A stretch of 64,000 nt of DNA from Sulfuritalea sp. (lineage in GTDB: Bacteria > Pseudomonadota > Gammaproteobacteria > Burkholderiales > Rhodocyclaceae), in assembly GCA_016716965.1 (NCBI GenBank), contig JADJUP010000002.1, forward strand, positions 62,001 to 126,000. The letters are read 5' to 3'. The notes under the pieces are model-generated. The model saw nothing but the letters and a program-made list of their open reading frames with translations. It was not told the DNA's origin and searched no databases. Below are positions 14,645 through 22,872 of this stretch, piece after piece; within the stretch, counting starts at the first letter, position 1, and each line of letters starts with the position of its first letter. A program made the position numbers and the translations under genes.

Positions 14645-15262
14645 GTGTACCGGCCGACCCATTTCGCGGAAGAACGCATCGAGGTGCTCTACGCGCTGAT
14701 GCGCGAGCGACCCTTCGCCACGCTGGTGACGCAGGGCAAGGCCGGACCCGGCGCCGACCACCTGCCGCTGCACCTGACGCCCGACGGCCGCCTGCAAGGC
14801 CATGTCGCGCGCGCCAACCCGATCTGGCGCGATGCCGCCGACACCGATGTGCTGGCCATCTTCCATGGCCCGCAAGCCTATGTCACGCCATCGTGGTACG
14901 CCACCAAGCGCGAGCACGGACGCGCCGTGCCGACCTGGAATTACGTCGTGGTACATGCCCGCGGCCGCCTGCGCGCAGTCGAGGATGCCGCCTGGCTGCG
15001 ACAGCAACTCGATGACCTGGTCGAGCACCACGAATCGGGGTTCGACCATCCATGGCGGGTCGACGATGCGCCGGCCGACTACATCGAGAAAATGCTGGCC
15101 GCGATCGTCGGCATCGAGATCGAAATTACCGGGCTCAGCGGCAAATGGAAGATCAGCCAGAACCAGCCCGCGATCAACCGCGAGGGCGTGGTCGCCGGGC
15201 TGCGCCAGCAAGGCACGACGGACAGTCAGGCGATGGCTGGACTGGTGGACGCTATCGAATGA
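14645..15262 (+). CDS. PaiB-like FMN-binding protein
   Basis: A 205-residue protein of the PaiB / FMN-binding negative transcriptional regulator family. Family-typical segments include MYRPTHFAEERIEVLYALM at the start, ATLVTQG, PSWYATKREHGRAVPTWNY and a C-terminal NQPAINREGVVAGL. The fold is a flavin-reductase-like split barrel. In Bacillus PaiB affects sporulation and protease genes; the role in proteobacteria is unclear and may be detoxification. GTG start at 14645. The stop overlaps the next ATG (ATGA). Confidence 0.85.
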   Translation: MYRPTHFAEERIEVLYALMRERPFATLVTQGKAGPGADHLPLHLTPDGRLQGHVARANPIWRDAADTDVLAIFHGPQAYVTPSWYATKREHGRAVPTWNYVVVHARGRLRAVEDAAWLRQQLDDLVEHHESGFDHPWRVDDAPADYIEKMLAAIVGIEIEITGLSGKWKISQNQPAINREGVVAGLRQQGTTDSQAMAGLVDAIE

Positions 15263-16446
15263 CACTCGTCGTCGCCGACCTTCCCCCACCCGGCGACGAT
15301 GCGCGCGCGGCCAGCGCGGCGCTGGGCGCCATCATCGCCGCCGAGATCGCCGCGCGCGGCGGCTGGATTTCGTTCGCCCGCTACATGGAACTGGCCTTGT
15401 ACCAGCCCGGACTCGGCTATTACGCCGGCGGCTCGCACAAGTTCGGCGACCACCACGCGGGAGGCGACTTCCTTACCGCTCCGGAATTGACCCCGCTCTT
15501 CGGCCGCGCCCTGGCGCGCCAGGTGGCGCAAGTCCTCGCCGTGTCGGCCCCGCAGGTGATCGAGGCCGGCGCCGGCAGCGGGCGCCTGGCGGTCGACCTG
15601 CTGGCCGGACTCGACGCCCTCGGCTGCCTGCCCGAGCGTTACCGGATCCTGGAACTTTCGGGAGAACTGCGGGCGCGCCAGCAAGCGATGCTGGCCGAAC
15701 GGGCGCCGGAATATGCCGGTCGCGTCGAATGGCTCGACACCTTGCCCGAGCGCTTTTCCGGCTGCCTGGTCGGCAACGAAGTGCTCGACGCGATGCCGAC
15801 CCATGTCGTGCACTGGAGTGGCGACAACGGCGATGCCATGGAAGGCGGCGTCAGCGTGGTCGACGGGCGCCTGGTCGCCACCCAGCGCCCGGCCCACGGC
15901 GCATTGCTGGAAGCGGCGCGCGCGCTGCCGCAAGGGACCCCCTATCGCGGCGAGATAAGCCTCGCCGCACGTGCCTGGGTCAGCGATCTGTCGCGCCGGC
16001 TGGAGCAGGGCGCCATGATCCTGATCGACTATGGCCTGCCTCGCCACGAGCTCTATCATCCGCAGCGCGACGGCGGCACCCTGCGCTGTCATTACCGGCA
16101 TCGCGTGCATGACGATCCGTTCTGGTTTCCCGGCCTGTCGGACATCACCTCGCACGTCGATTTCACCGCCATGGCCGAGGCCGGCTTCGACGCCGGGCTG
16201 GAGGTGCTGGGTTATGCCAGCCAGTCCAACTTCCTGCTCAACTGCGGCATCGGCGACCTGCTGCAGGAAGAGAAAGTCGGCGCCGGCGACACGGCGTCCG
16301 CAGTCGACCTGCGCGCGCGCGGCGCGGTGAACGTCCTGATCTCGCCCAACGAAATGGGCGAACTGTTCAAGGTGATCGTGCTGGGCCGTGGCGTGCCCGG
16401 CCCGCTGCTGGGCTTTGCCCGCGGCGATCGGGTGCACGCGCTTTAG
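15259..16446 (+). CDS. MidA/NDUFAF7-family SAM-dependent methyltransferase
   Basis: A 395-residue methyltransferase of the COG1565 family. The N-terminus (ISFARYMELALYQPGLGYY, then GDFLTAPELTPLFGRALA) and the SAM motif VIEAGAGSGRLAVDLL (about residue 95) are diagnostic, as is VGNEVLDAMPTHVV. The mitochondrial homologue NDUFAF7 methylates an arginine in a complex I subunit; in bacteria the target is uncharacterised. Overlaps the PaiB-like gene by 4 bp. A weak match to the dispersed motif lies at 16275-16295. Confidence 0.9.
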   Translation: MTLVVADLPPPGDDARAASAALGAIIAAEIAARGGWISFARYMELALYQPGLGYYAGGSHKFGDHHAGGDFLTAPELTPLFGRALARQVAQVLAVSAPQVIEAGAGSGRLAVDLLAGLDALGCLPERYRILELSGELRARQQAMLAERAPEYAGRVEWLDTLPERFSGCLVGNEVLDAMPTHVVHWSGDNGDAMEGGVSVVDGRLVATQRPAHGALLEAARALPQGTPYRGEISLAARAWVSDLSRRLEQGAMILIDYGLPRHELYHPQRDGGTLRCHYRHRVHDDPFWFPGLSDITSHVDFTAMAEAGFDAGLEVLGYASQSNFLLNCGIGDLLQEEKVGAGDTASAVDLRARGAVNVLISPNEMGELFKVIVLGRGVPGPLLGFARGDRVHAL

Positions 16447-16580
16447 CACCACATCCTCGCCCGAGGAAACAACGCCATGCCCGCCCGCGAACCACTCCCG
16501 CCGCCCGCGACCCGGTGTCACCGGTCGGTGATCGAGGGGGCCGCATCGAACCCGGCACAGGCGCTTGACGGTCCTCCCTG

Positions 16581-17840
16581 ATGAACATCCTGTTCCTCCA
16601 CCAGAACTTTCCTGCGCAGTTCCGCCATGTCGCGGCTCGTTTTGCCGCCGATGCGGCGCACCGGGTCGTCGCCGTCGGCGAAGAGGGCAACCTGCGGCGC
16701 CCGGGCGCGGCGCTGCGCGGCGTCGAGTTGCTGCCCTATGCACCGCCACCACCGGCGACCGGCGGGCATCGCTACCTGCGGGGCTACGAAGCCGCCGTCC
16801 GGCGGGGGCAGCAGGTGGTCGGCGTCCTGCAGCGACTCAAGGCCGACGGCTTCCGCCCCGACCTCGTGGTAGCGCACCCGGGCTGGGGCGAGGCGCTTTT
16901 CCTGCGCGACGTCTTCGCCGACGTGCCGATCGCGCTGTACGCGGAGTACTACTACCATGCGACGGGCGCCGACGTCGGCTTCGATCCGGAATTTCCCGCG
17001 GCCGCCGACGACGCCTTGCGGCTGCGGATCAAGAACACGACGCAGTGGATGAGCATGGAAAGCGCCGACCTCCTGCTCGCGCCGACGCGCTGGCAGCAAA
17101 GCCGCTTTCCGGATATCGTCCAGGATCGAATCCGCATCGTCCATGACGGGATCGACACCCGCCGTGTGGCGCCCGACCCGGCCGCGCGGATTTCATTGCA
17201 GAAGGCCGGCATCGCGCTGGGCCCGGACGACGAGGTCGTGACCTATGTCGCCCGCAACCTGGAACCCTATCGCGGCTTCCACACCTTCATGCGCGCCTTG
17301 CCCCTGCTGCTGCGGCTGCGTCCCCGGGCACGGATATTGATCGTCGGCGGCGACGAGGTCAGCTATGGCAGCAGGCCGGCGAGCGGCGGGACCTGGCGCC
17401 AGGCCATGCTCGCCGAGGTCGGCGCGCAGCTCGACGCCAGCCGCGTGCACTTTCTCGGCCGTGTGCCCTACGCCGACTTTCTGCGCCTGCTGCAGGTGTC
17501 GACGGTGCATGCCTACCTGACGTATCCCTTCGTGCTTTCCTGGTCCCTGCTGGAAGCGATGGCGGCCGGCTGCATGGTGGTGGCATCGCGCACCGCGCCG
17601 GTACAGGAGCTCATCCGCGACGGCGAGAATGGCCGCCTGGTGGATTTCTTCGATCATCGGGGACTCGCCGAAACGCTGGCCCAGGCCATCGAAGAGCGCG
17701 AGCGGCTGCAGTCGATCCGCGCCGCCGCGCGCCGCACCGTGGTCGAGCATTACGACCTCGACAGCCGCTGCCTGCCGCGCCAACTCGAATTGCTGCAGGC
17801 CCTGGCCATCTGCCGCGTGCCAGCGCCGGAAAACTCCTAG
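16581..17840 (+). CDS. Glycosyltransferase family 4 protein
   Basis: A 419-residue GT-B glycosyltransferase. The N-terminal Rossmann half begins MNILFLHQNFPAQFRHVA, which is characteristic of an exopolysaccharide-type group. The C-terminal GT4 half has YVARNLEPYRGFHTFMRALP and the EX7E-like region LSWSLLEAMAAGCMVVASRTAPVQELI. Donor and acceptor are not predictable. It stands alone, away from the main glycan cluster, and its end overlaps the convergent luxR-type gene by 4 bp. Confidence 0.85.
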   Translation: MNILFLHQNFPAQFRHVAARFAADAAHRVVAVGEEGNLRRPGAALRGVELLPYAPPPPATGGHRYLRGYEAAVRRGQQVVGVLQRLKADGFRPDLVVAHPGWGEALFLRDVFADVPIALYAEYYYHATGADVGFDPEFPAAADDALRLRIKNTTQWMSMESADLLLAPTRWQQSRFPDIVQDRIRIVHDGIDTRRVAPDPAARISLQKAGIALGPDDEVVTYVARNLEPYRGFHTFMRALPLLLRLRPRARILIVGGDEVSYGSRPASGGTWRQAMLAEVGAQLDASRVHFLGRVPYADFLRLLQVSTVHAYLTYPFVLSWSLLEAMAAGCMVVASRTAPVQELIRDGENGRLVDFFDHRGLAETLAQAIEERERLQSIRAAARRTVVEHYDLDSRCLPRQLELLQALAICRVPAPENS

Positions 17841-18571
17841 GCAAGCACTCCCAGCCTCAACGCCAGCGCGACGGCATGCGTCTTGTTGGTCGCGCCGAGC
17901 TTGTCGATGGCATTGGCCATGTGGAAGTTCACCGTGCGCTCGGCGATGCCGGTCGCTGCCGATATTTCGCCGGCCGTGCCACCATCCGCGGCAAGCCGCA
18001 GGCAGGCCAGTTCCCGCTCGGTCAGGCGACCGATGGTTTCGTTGCGCTGCCATGCCATGAACTCGGCGAACAGTCGGTCATGCACCACCTGCGCCAGCCA
18101 CTGCATCATGGGCAGCTTGGCATGCAACTCGGCGGCGCCGATCGCCGCATCGCCGCGCGCCAGAGTAAGCATCCCGAATCGGCCGCGGGAATCGTGCAGC
18201 GGCTGGGTCCAGCCGTGGTTGAAGCCGATCGCACCGGCATCCCGCGACAGGTCGTGCAAGGCTTCGGTGGCAAACAGCTCGCGCGACCAGGTCATCGGCT
18301 CGATACCGGTCTTGGCATATTCGACCGTGGGGTCGATGGCGTGGTAGCCGCGCCTGAGGTAACGACGCTGCCACGCGCGTGGAAAATTGCTGGTCATCAC
18401 GAAGCGCCACTCGGTGGCCGAGACCGGCATGCCGATCAGGTAACCACAATAATCAAAGCCAAGGTTGCGCGCGCCGCAGACCGCCCCATCGAAAAAATCC
18501 CGCCGCGCATTGCCGGAATACAGCAGCAGGCCGGATTCCCGATGCGGGCTCGCGGACGGCGTTTCACTCAT
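17837..18571 (-). CDS. LuxR-type AHL receptor/regulator (solo)
   Basis: A 244-residue regulator with an N-terminal autoinducer-binding domain (about 20-165) and a C-terminal GerE-type HTH (LTERELACLRLAADGGTAGEI, then ERTVNFHMANAIDKLGATNK). The pocket residues of TraR/LuxR are retained as W67, Y71, D80, P81 and W95, with G120, a constant +10 offset from TraR for the first five. It therefore probably binds an N-acyl-homoserine lactone. No luxI-type synthase lies in the window, so it is a candidate LuxR solo. It is divergent from the LqsS-type kinase gene, which belongs to a different signalling chemistry. Confidence 0.88.
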   Translation of the reverse strand: MSETPSASPHRESGLLLYSGNARRDFFDGAVCGARNLGFDYCGYLIGMPVSATEWRFVMTSNFPRAWQRRYLRRGYHAIDPTVEYAKTGIEPMTWSRELFATEALHDLSRDAGAIGFNHGWTQPLHDSRGRFGMLTLARGDAAIGAAELHAKLPMMQWLAQVVHDRLFAEFMAWQRNETIGRLTERELACLRLAADGGTAGEISAATGIAERTVNFHMANAIDKLGATNKTHAVALALRLGVLA

Positions 18572-18894
18572 GGGTGGAATGGTGGGGGATTGGCGGGGCT
18601 GGCGAAGGGGTCTTTGTAGCGGCGCGACATCACCTTGTCAAGTCGCGGCATCGGCGGAGAATGGCGTTTTGAGCGGAGAGTCGTGCCGGAAGCTTGCCGA
18701 TCAGCGACCAGGCGAATCACGAATTCGCACGATATTCACACCAGCCGCCGCGGACAGCTTGCGTCCACGGCACTTGTATGACATTTTTAGCGCTTTCGCC
18801 TTCCACTGACCATGCCCAAACAATCCGAGCGACGCGCAAACCCGGCACCGCAACCCCCGGGCGGCGGCATGTTTGCGCCAATGCGCCTGGCGCG
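18572..18894. other. Divergent intergenic region between luxR-type and lqsS-type genes
   Basis: 323 bp without a convincing gene. It must carry the promoters of both the luxR-type gene (leftward) and the kinase gene (rightward). An open frame from 18694 would extend the kinase by 67 residues, but that extension has no recognisable domain. I found no clear lux box by eye. Confidence 0.5.
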
Positions 18895-20208
18895 ATGATT
18901 TCAATCCCGCCTTTCCTGCGGCATCTGGCGGTGCGGCTGCTGGAGCCCGCGTTGCGCAACGTCCTCTATATCCAGAGGCGCCTGACCGCTTTCGCCATTC
19001 TCGCGATCGTCGCCTTCCCCCTTTATTGGTGCGTCTGGAAGTTCATCTTCCCCCAACGCTACGAAAGCCTGACCCTGCGCCTGATCGGAACGGCACTGTT
19101 CGTGCCCATGCTGTTCAGCAGGCATTGGCCCGGCTGGCTCAAATCCCGGCTGCCCTACTACTGGTATTTTTCACTACTGTATTCGCTGCCATTTTTCTTC
19201 ACCTACATGCTGCTGAAGAACCAGGGTGCCGACGTGTGGATCGGATCGGCGCTGGTGGCCGTATTCGTCATGATCCTGCTGCTCGACTGGGTCACGCTGA
19301 TCGGGCAGTTCGTGCTGGGCAGCGGCCTCGCGGTGCTCGCCTACATGCTGACCAGCGACGTCCCGCTGGCCGCCTTCGAGCGCTGGGACTACCTGGCGAT
19401 CGCGCTGTTTGCAGTGGCCGCCGGCGCTGTCGCCAACTACGACAGCGAGCGCATCCGCATTGAGCAGGAGCGTGCGATGCTGGCGACGGCAGGAAGCATC
19501 GCCCACGAACTGCGCACGCCGCTGCTCAGTATCCGCGCCGGCGCAGCGGGCCTGGCCCATTACCTGCCCGCGCTGATCGAGGCCCATGAGCTGGCGCAAC
19601 GCAACGACCTGCCCGTAAGCCCGATCCGCGCCACCCACGTCGATTCATTGAAGGGCGTGCTGGCCCGCATCGATTCCGAGGCTCGCCATTCGAATGCCAT
19701 TATCGACATGCTGCTGGTCAACGCCCGGGTCACCGGCGCCGTCGAACAGACCGTGCAGCAGTGCTCGATGGCCACCTGCATCGACGTCGCCATGCAACGC
19801 TATCCATTTTCCGAGGAAGAGAGGGCGGTAGTATTCCGCGAAGGCAGCGGCGATTTTTCTTTTCGCGGATCCGAGCTGCTGATGGTGCACGTGCTGTTCA
19901 ACCTGATCAAAAACGCCCTGCGCCACATCACCAAGGCCGGCAAGGGCGAAGTCTCGATTCGACTCGCACCCTCGCCTTCCGGGCACCGCCTCATGGTGCG
20001 CGACACCGGAGGCGGCATCCCGCCGGACATGTTGCCCCACATCTTCCAGCGCTTCTATACCTCAACCGGGCGCGATGACAGCGTGCTCGGCGCCGGCATC
20101 GGCCTGGCCTTCTGTCGCGACGTGATGACCTCGTTCGGCGGTACCATCGAGTGCACCTCCGTTCATGGTGACTTCACCGAATTCGTCCTGAGCTTTCCGC
20201 AAACATGA
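18895..20208 (+). CDS. lqsS: LqsS/CqsS-type membrane sensor histidine kinase
   Basis: A 437-residue kinase. Residues about 30-180 contain six closely spaced hydrophobic segments (for example FAILAIVAFPLYWCVW, WYFSLLYSLPFFFTYMLL), the CqsS/LqsS/JqsS sensor layout. The H-box is GSIAHELRTPLLS with phosphoacceptor H204. The ATPase domain has N-box NLIKNALRHI, DTGGGIPP and GAGIGLAFC. There is no attached receiver, as in LqsS and unlike Vibrio CqsS. It probably senses an alpha-hydroxyketone made by the linked LqsA homologue. The start at 18895 (MISIPPFLRHLA) places the first helix normally. The stop overlaps the response-regulator ATG by 4 bp. Confidence 0.88.
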   Translation: MISIPPFLRHLAVRLLEPALRNVLYIQRRLTAFAILAIVAFPLYWCVWKFIFPQRYESLTLRLIGTALFVPMLFSRHWPGWLKSRLPYYWYFSLLYSLPFFFTYMLLKNQGADVWIGSALVAVFVMILLLDWVTLIGQFVLGSGLAVLAYMLTSDVPLAAFERWDYLAIALFAVAAGAVANYDSERIRIEQERAMLATAGSIAHELRTPLLSIRAGAAGLAHYLPALIEAHELAQRNDLPVSPIRATHVDSLKGVLARIDSEARHSNAIIDMLLVNARVTGAVEQTVQQCSMATCIDVAMQRYPFSEEERAVVFREGSGDFSFRGSELLMVHVLFNLIKNALRHITKAGKGEVSIRLAPSPSGHRLMVRDTGGGIPPDMLPHIFQRFYTSTGRDDSVLGAGIGLAFCRDVMTSFGGTIECTSVHGDFTEFVLSFPQT

Positions 20209-21239
20209 AAACCCGCGCCATTCAGCCCTTTCATTTTCCGACCACCGTCGCCTTCATCGACGACAGCCCGCAGTTCCTGTCCAACCTCAGTCTGCAGCTC
20301 GATTCCCGGCTGGCCTTCCGCCTGTTCCATTCGCCCTTCGCTGCGCTGGTCGCGCTAAACGGCACAACCGCCGCGCAACCCCTCGCCGAGCGCTTCTTTT
20401 CCCTTTACCGGCACCGTGCCGACAAAAGCCAGACACGCCACGTGATCGACGTCAGCCTCGACATGATCCACCGCGAGGTACACAACGAGCATCGCTTCGA
20501 ACAGGTTTCGGTGGTAGTGGTCGACTACGACATGCCGGAAATCGACGGACTGGAGTTCTGCCGCAACCTGCGCAACAAGGCAATCAAGAAGATCCTGCTC
20601 ACGGGCAAAGCCGACGAGCAGGTCGCCGTGCGTGCCTTCAACGAAAAAATAATCGACCGCTTCATTCGCAAGCAGAACGACGATGTCATGACCTTGCTGA
20701 ATTCGGCGATCGCCGAACTGCAACAGGAGCATTTCGACCAGATCGAGCACATGCTCTCCGACGCCCTTGCGGTCGGCTCGCATCCCTTCCTGCGCGACCC
20801 GGGCTTCGCCCAGCGTTTCGCCGAGATCCGCGGCAGTCTTGGAATAGTCGAGCACTACCTGTCATGCTCGCCGGACGGCATCCTGATGCTCGACATGCAT
20901 GGCACGGCCTACCTGCTGATCGTGCAGACCGAGGAAATGATCCAGGGTCACTACGAAATCGCCAGCGACCAGGACGCGCCCGAGGAACTCCTGCAGCAAC
21001 TGCGCAGCGGCAGTTCGCTGCCCTATTTCTGGAAAACCGGCGGCAACTACTCGCCGCTCTACGAAGACTGGCAACCCTGCCTGCATCCGGCGATCGAGTT
21101 CAAGGGCGAGGACTGGTACCTCTACTCGCTGGTCAAGAATCCGGGCGCCTTCAACCTCAAGTATGTCTATCCCTACAGCGAATACCTCGACCACCTCGAT
21201 CGCGAAGCGCGCCAGGGGTTGGCGCCTCCTATGGCCTGA
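20205..21239 (+). CDS. lqsR: LqsR-type response regulator
   Basis: A 344-residue regulator. The receiver has the acidic pair D19-D20 (FIDDSP), phosphoacceptor D107 (VVDYDMPEIDGLEF), LLTGKAD and a lysine in FIRKQ. The gap between the acidic pair and D107 is about 87 residues instead of the usual 44, so about 40 residues are inserted (SLYRHRADKSQTRHV, DMIHREVHNEH), as in the LqsR/CqsS receiver family. The C-terminal half (about 180-344) has no recognised DNA-binding motif. It overlaps the kinase gene by 4 bp and is presumably its partner. Confidence 0.87.
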   Translation: MKTRAIQPFHFPTTVAFIDDSPQFLSNLSLQLDSRLAFRLFHSPFAALVALNGTTAAQPLAERFFSLYRHRADKSQTRHVIDVSLDMIHREVHNEHRFEQVSVVVVDYDMPEIDGLEFCRNLRNKAIKKILLTGKADEQVAVRAFNEKIIDRFIRKQNDDVMTLLNSAIAELQQEHFDQIEHMLSDALAVGSHPFLRDPGFAQRFAEIRGSLGIVEHYLSCSPDGILMLDMHGTAYLLIVQTEEMIQGHYEIASDQDAPEELLQQLRSGSSLPYFWKTGGNYSPLYEDWQPCLHPAIEFKGEDWYLYSLVKNPGAFNLKYVYPYSEYLDHLDREARQGLAPPMA

Positions 21240-21258
21240 GCCCCCGGCAACGGCACGA

Positions 21259-22557
21259 TCATGCCGCGGCGACGTGCTGCAGCGCAGAACCTTCATGAAG
21301 CGCCCCGGCGGTGACTGCCTTTCCACGCAACTTGCGGCGCGTCGAAGGCCATGACGCCACATCGAGTTCATCGCGAATTTCGCGACAAGCCGCAACGATG
21401 CGCTCCAGTTCGTCGTCCGACAGCGCGGCATGAACCGAAAAGCGCATCAGCGAGCGGCTCTTTGGGGTGGCCGGGGCGCAAAAAATCGCACCGAAAATGC
21501 CGCGCGATTCAAGCGCATCGCGCAGGGCGATGGTGTTCTGCTCGCTTCCCGACTCCAGCGACACGATCTGGCATTCGCTATCGTTGAGGTTGTAACCGAG
21601 TGCGTCGAGCTCTCTGCGCAGGCGGGCGGCATTCGCCCGCAGGCGGTCGCGGCGCCACCCCTCCTGGCGAATCACGGCGAGCGTGGCATCGAGGCCGCGA
21701 ATGTCGTGCGGCAGCAGCGTGGAGCTGAAGATCGCGGGATTGGATTCGCTCTTGAAGTAGTCGGCGAAGCGTCGCGAGCAGGTGACGAATCCTGCGCGCC
21801 CGGCAAAAGCCTTGGCCAGGCTGGCGGTACGGAAATGGACGCGCTCGGCAAGGCCAAGTTCCACCACCAGACCTTCGCCATTCGGACCATGGGTGCCCAG
21901 GGAATGGGATTCGTCGGCGACCAGGATGCAGCCCTGGGCCTCACAGAGTTCCACGATCTCGCTTAACGGGGCGATGCTGCCTGTGGTGCTGTAGATTGAA
22001 TCGACCACGACGACACCCGGGCCGTGGCGCAGGATCTGCCGTTCAAGGTGTTCGACCTCATTGTGAAACACCGTGATCGGTTTGGCGCCTGCGAGCCTGA
22101 TGCCCTCCCATAGGGACATGTGCGCCATCATGTCTGCGTAAACCGGCGTCTGTTCGCTGGCGATCACCTGGATCAAGCCGGTATTGGCGCTGTATCCGGA
22201 CTGGCAGAGAACGCCTGCCTCGGCCTGCATGAATTCAGCCAGGCGCTGCTCGAAATCGGTGTGCGGGCACGCGCCGTGGACAAATATCCCGGACATCAGC
22301 AAGCCATTGCCGTCGCGCTGGATGCTTTCTGTCATCGCCCGCAGGATGCGCGGGTGCCTGGCCAGCGCCAGGTAATCATTGCTGCACAATTGCAGCGCAT
22401 CCGGCCCCGGCTGGCGACCACGCATGATGTGACCGCCCGACCAGGTGTCCTGCACCCGCTCGCGATAATATTTTTCCACCCGCAAGCTGGCGAACTCGGC
22501 GAGATCCGGGGCACGAAACTGCGAAATTGGGCGAATGCTGGTTACTTTGGTTTTCAT
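21259..22557 (-). CDS. lqsA: LqsA/CqsA-type alpha-hydroxyketone autoinducer synthase (PLP enzyme)
   Basis: A 432-residue fold-type I PLP transferase of the alpha-oxoamine synthase group. The PLP lysine lies in TASLAKAFAGRAG, the aspartate in LVADESHSLGTHGPNG, and CSNDYLALARHPRI is family-typical. It resembles CqsA/LqsA rather than BioF because of GNGLLMSGIFVHG, ADMMAHMSLWEG and the linkage to LqsS/LqsR homologues. The product would be a CAI-1 or LAI-1-like alpha-hydroxyketone from an acyl-CoA and an amino acid or SAM. The start at 22557 (MKTKVTSIRPIS) has AAGGA upstream. It is convergent with lqsR, 19 bp apart. A BioF role is less likely since no other biotin gene is near. Confidence 0.88.
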   Translation of the reverse strand: MKTKVTSIRPISQFRAPDLAEFASLRVEKYYRERVQDTWSGGHIMRGRQPGPDALQLCSNDYLALARHPRILRAMTESIQRDGNGLLMSGIFVHGACPHTDFEQRLAEFMQAEAGVLCQSGYSANTGLIQVIASEQTPVYADMMAHMSLWEGIRLAGAKPITVFHNEVEHLERQILRHGPGVVVVDSIYSTTGSIAPLSEIVELCEAQGCILVADESHSLGTHGPNGEGLVVELGLAERVHFRTASLAKAFAGRAGFVTCSRRFADYFKSESNPAIFSSTLLPHDIRGLDATLAVIRQEGWRRDRLRANAARLRRELDALGYNLNDSECQIVSLESGSEQNTIALRDALESRGIFGAIFCAPATPKSRSLMRFSVHAALSDDELERIVAACREIRDELDVASWPSTRRKLRGKAVTAGALHEGSALQHVAAA

Positions 22558-22872
22558 GATCAGGAGTCCTTTCAGGCGAGGGTTTCGATACGAATGGGGC
22601 TGCACGTTTCATTCTGTTCCATAACGGATGGCCTTGGGCAGCGCGACTCCCTGGGGCAAAGGAGCATGTTTTCGCAGAAAAAATCATGCTTTTTGCACAA
22701 AACCTGTCATTTCTGTCAGTAGGAATTTGTTCCGCTTTAGCCTAGGCTTGGATTAGCCGACCGTCGCGCACTTCTTTCCACGGTTCGAATATCCGAGCGT
22801 GAGCCGATACGTGGTAAAGCTGTATGCGATCAGCGACGCAAGGCTCCGCCGACAATACCCGGACACCCTGCA
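22558..22872. other. Intergenic region upstream of lqsA and the hybrid kinase
   Basis: 315 bp between two divergent genes. It holds the lqsA leader (ribosome site next to 22557), the AT-rich dyad at 22664-22689 and two copies of CTGTCA separated by 3 bp at about 22706-22720. No coding region is convincing. An open frame from 22799 shows no family similarity that I can see. Confidence 0.5.
22664..22689. promoter_or_regulatory. AT-rich dyad upstream of lqsA, candidate operator
   Basis: GCATGTTTT is followed after a short spacer by AAAA-T-CATGC, an imperfect inverted repeat about 107 bp before the lqsA start. It is in an unusually AT-rich stretch for this genome. A regulatory role is inferred from position only. 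Confidence 0.3.

Noticed and set aside
16275..16295. Weak motif copy with GCCG in the MidA-like gene
   Set aside because: Fits the spacing but lacks the CTG core. It encodes KVGAGDTA, a common residue run, so coincidence is likely.
18694..18894. 67-residue N-terminal extension of the LqsS-type kinase
   Set aside because: No hydrophobic or conserved pattern; the first membrane helix is properly placed from 18895.
21251..21266. CGGCA...TGCCG hairpin between lqsR and lqsA
   Set aside because: Only 5 bp with no T run; overlaps the lqsA stop, so not claimed as a terminator.
17837..22557. A luxI-type synthase next to the luxR gene
   Set aside because: Every frame in the neighbourhood was considered and no AHL-synthase motif was seen.
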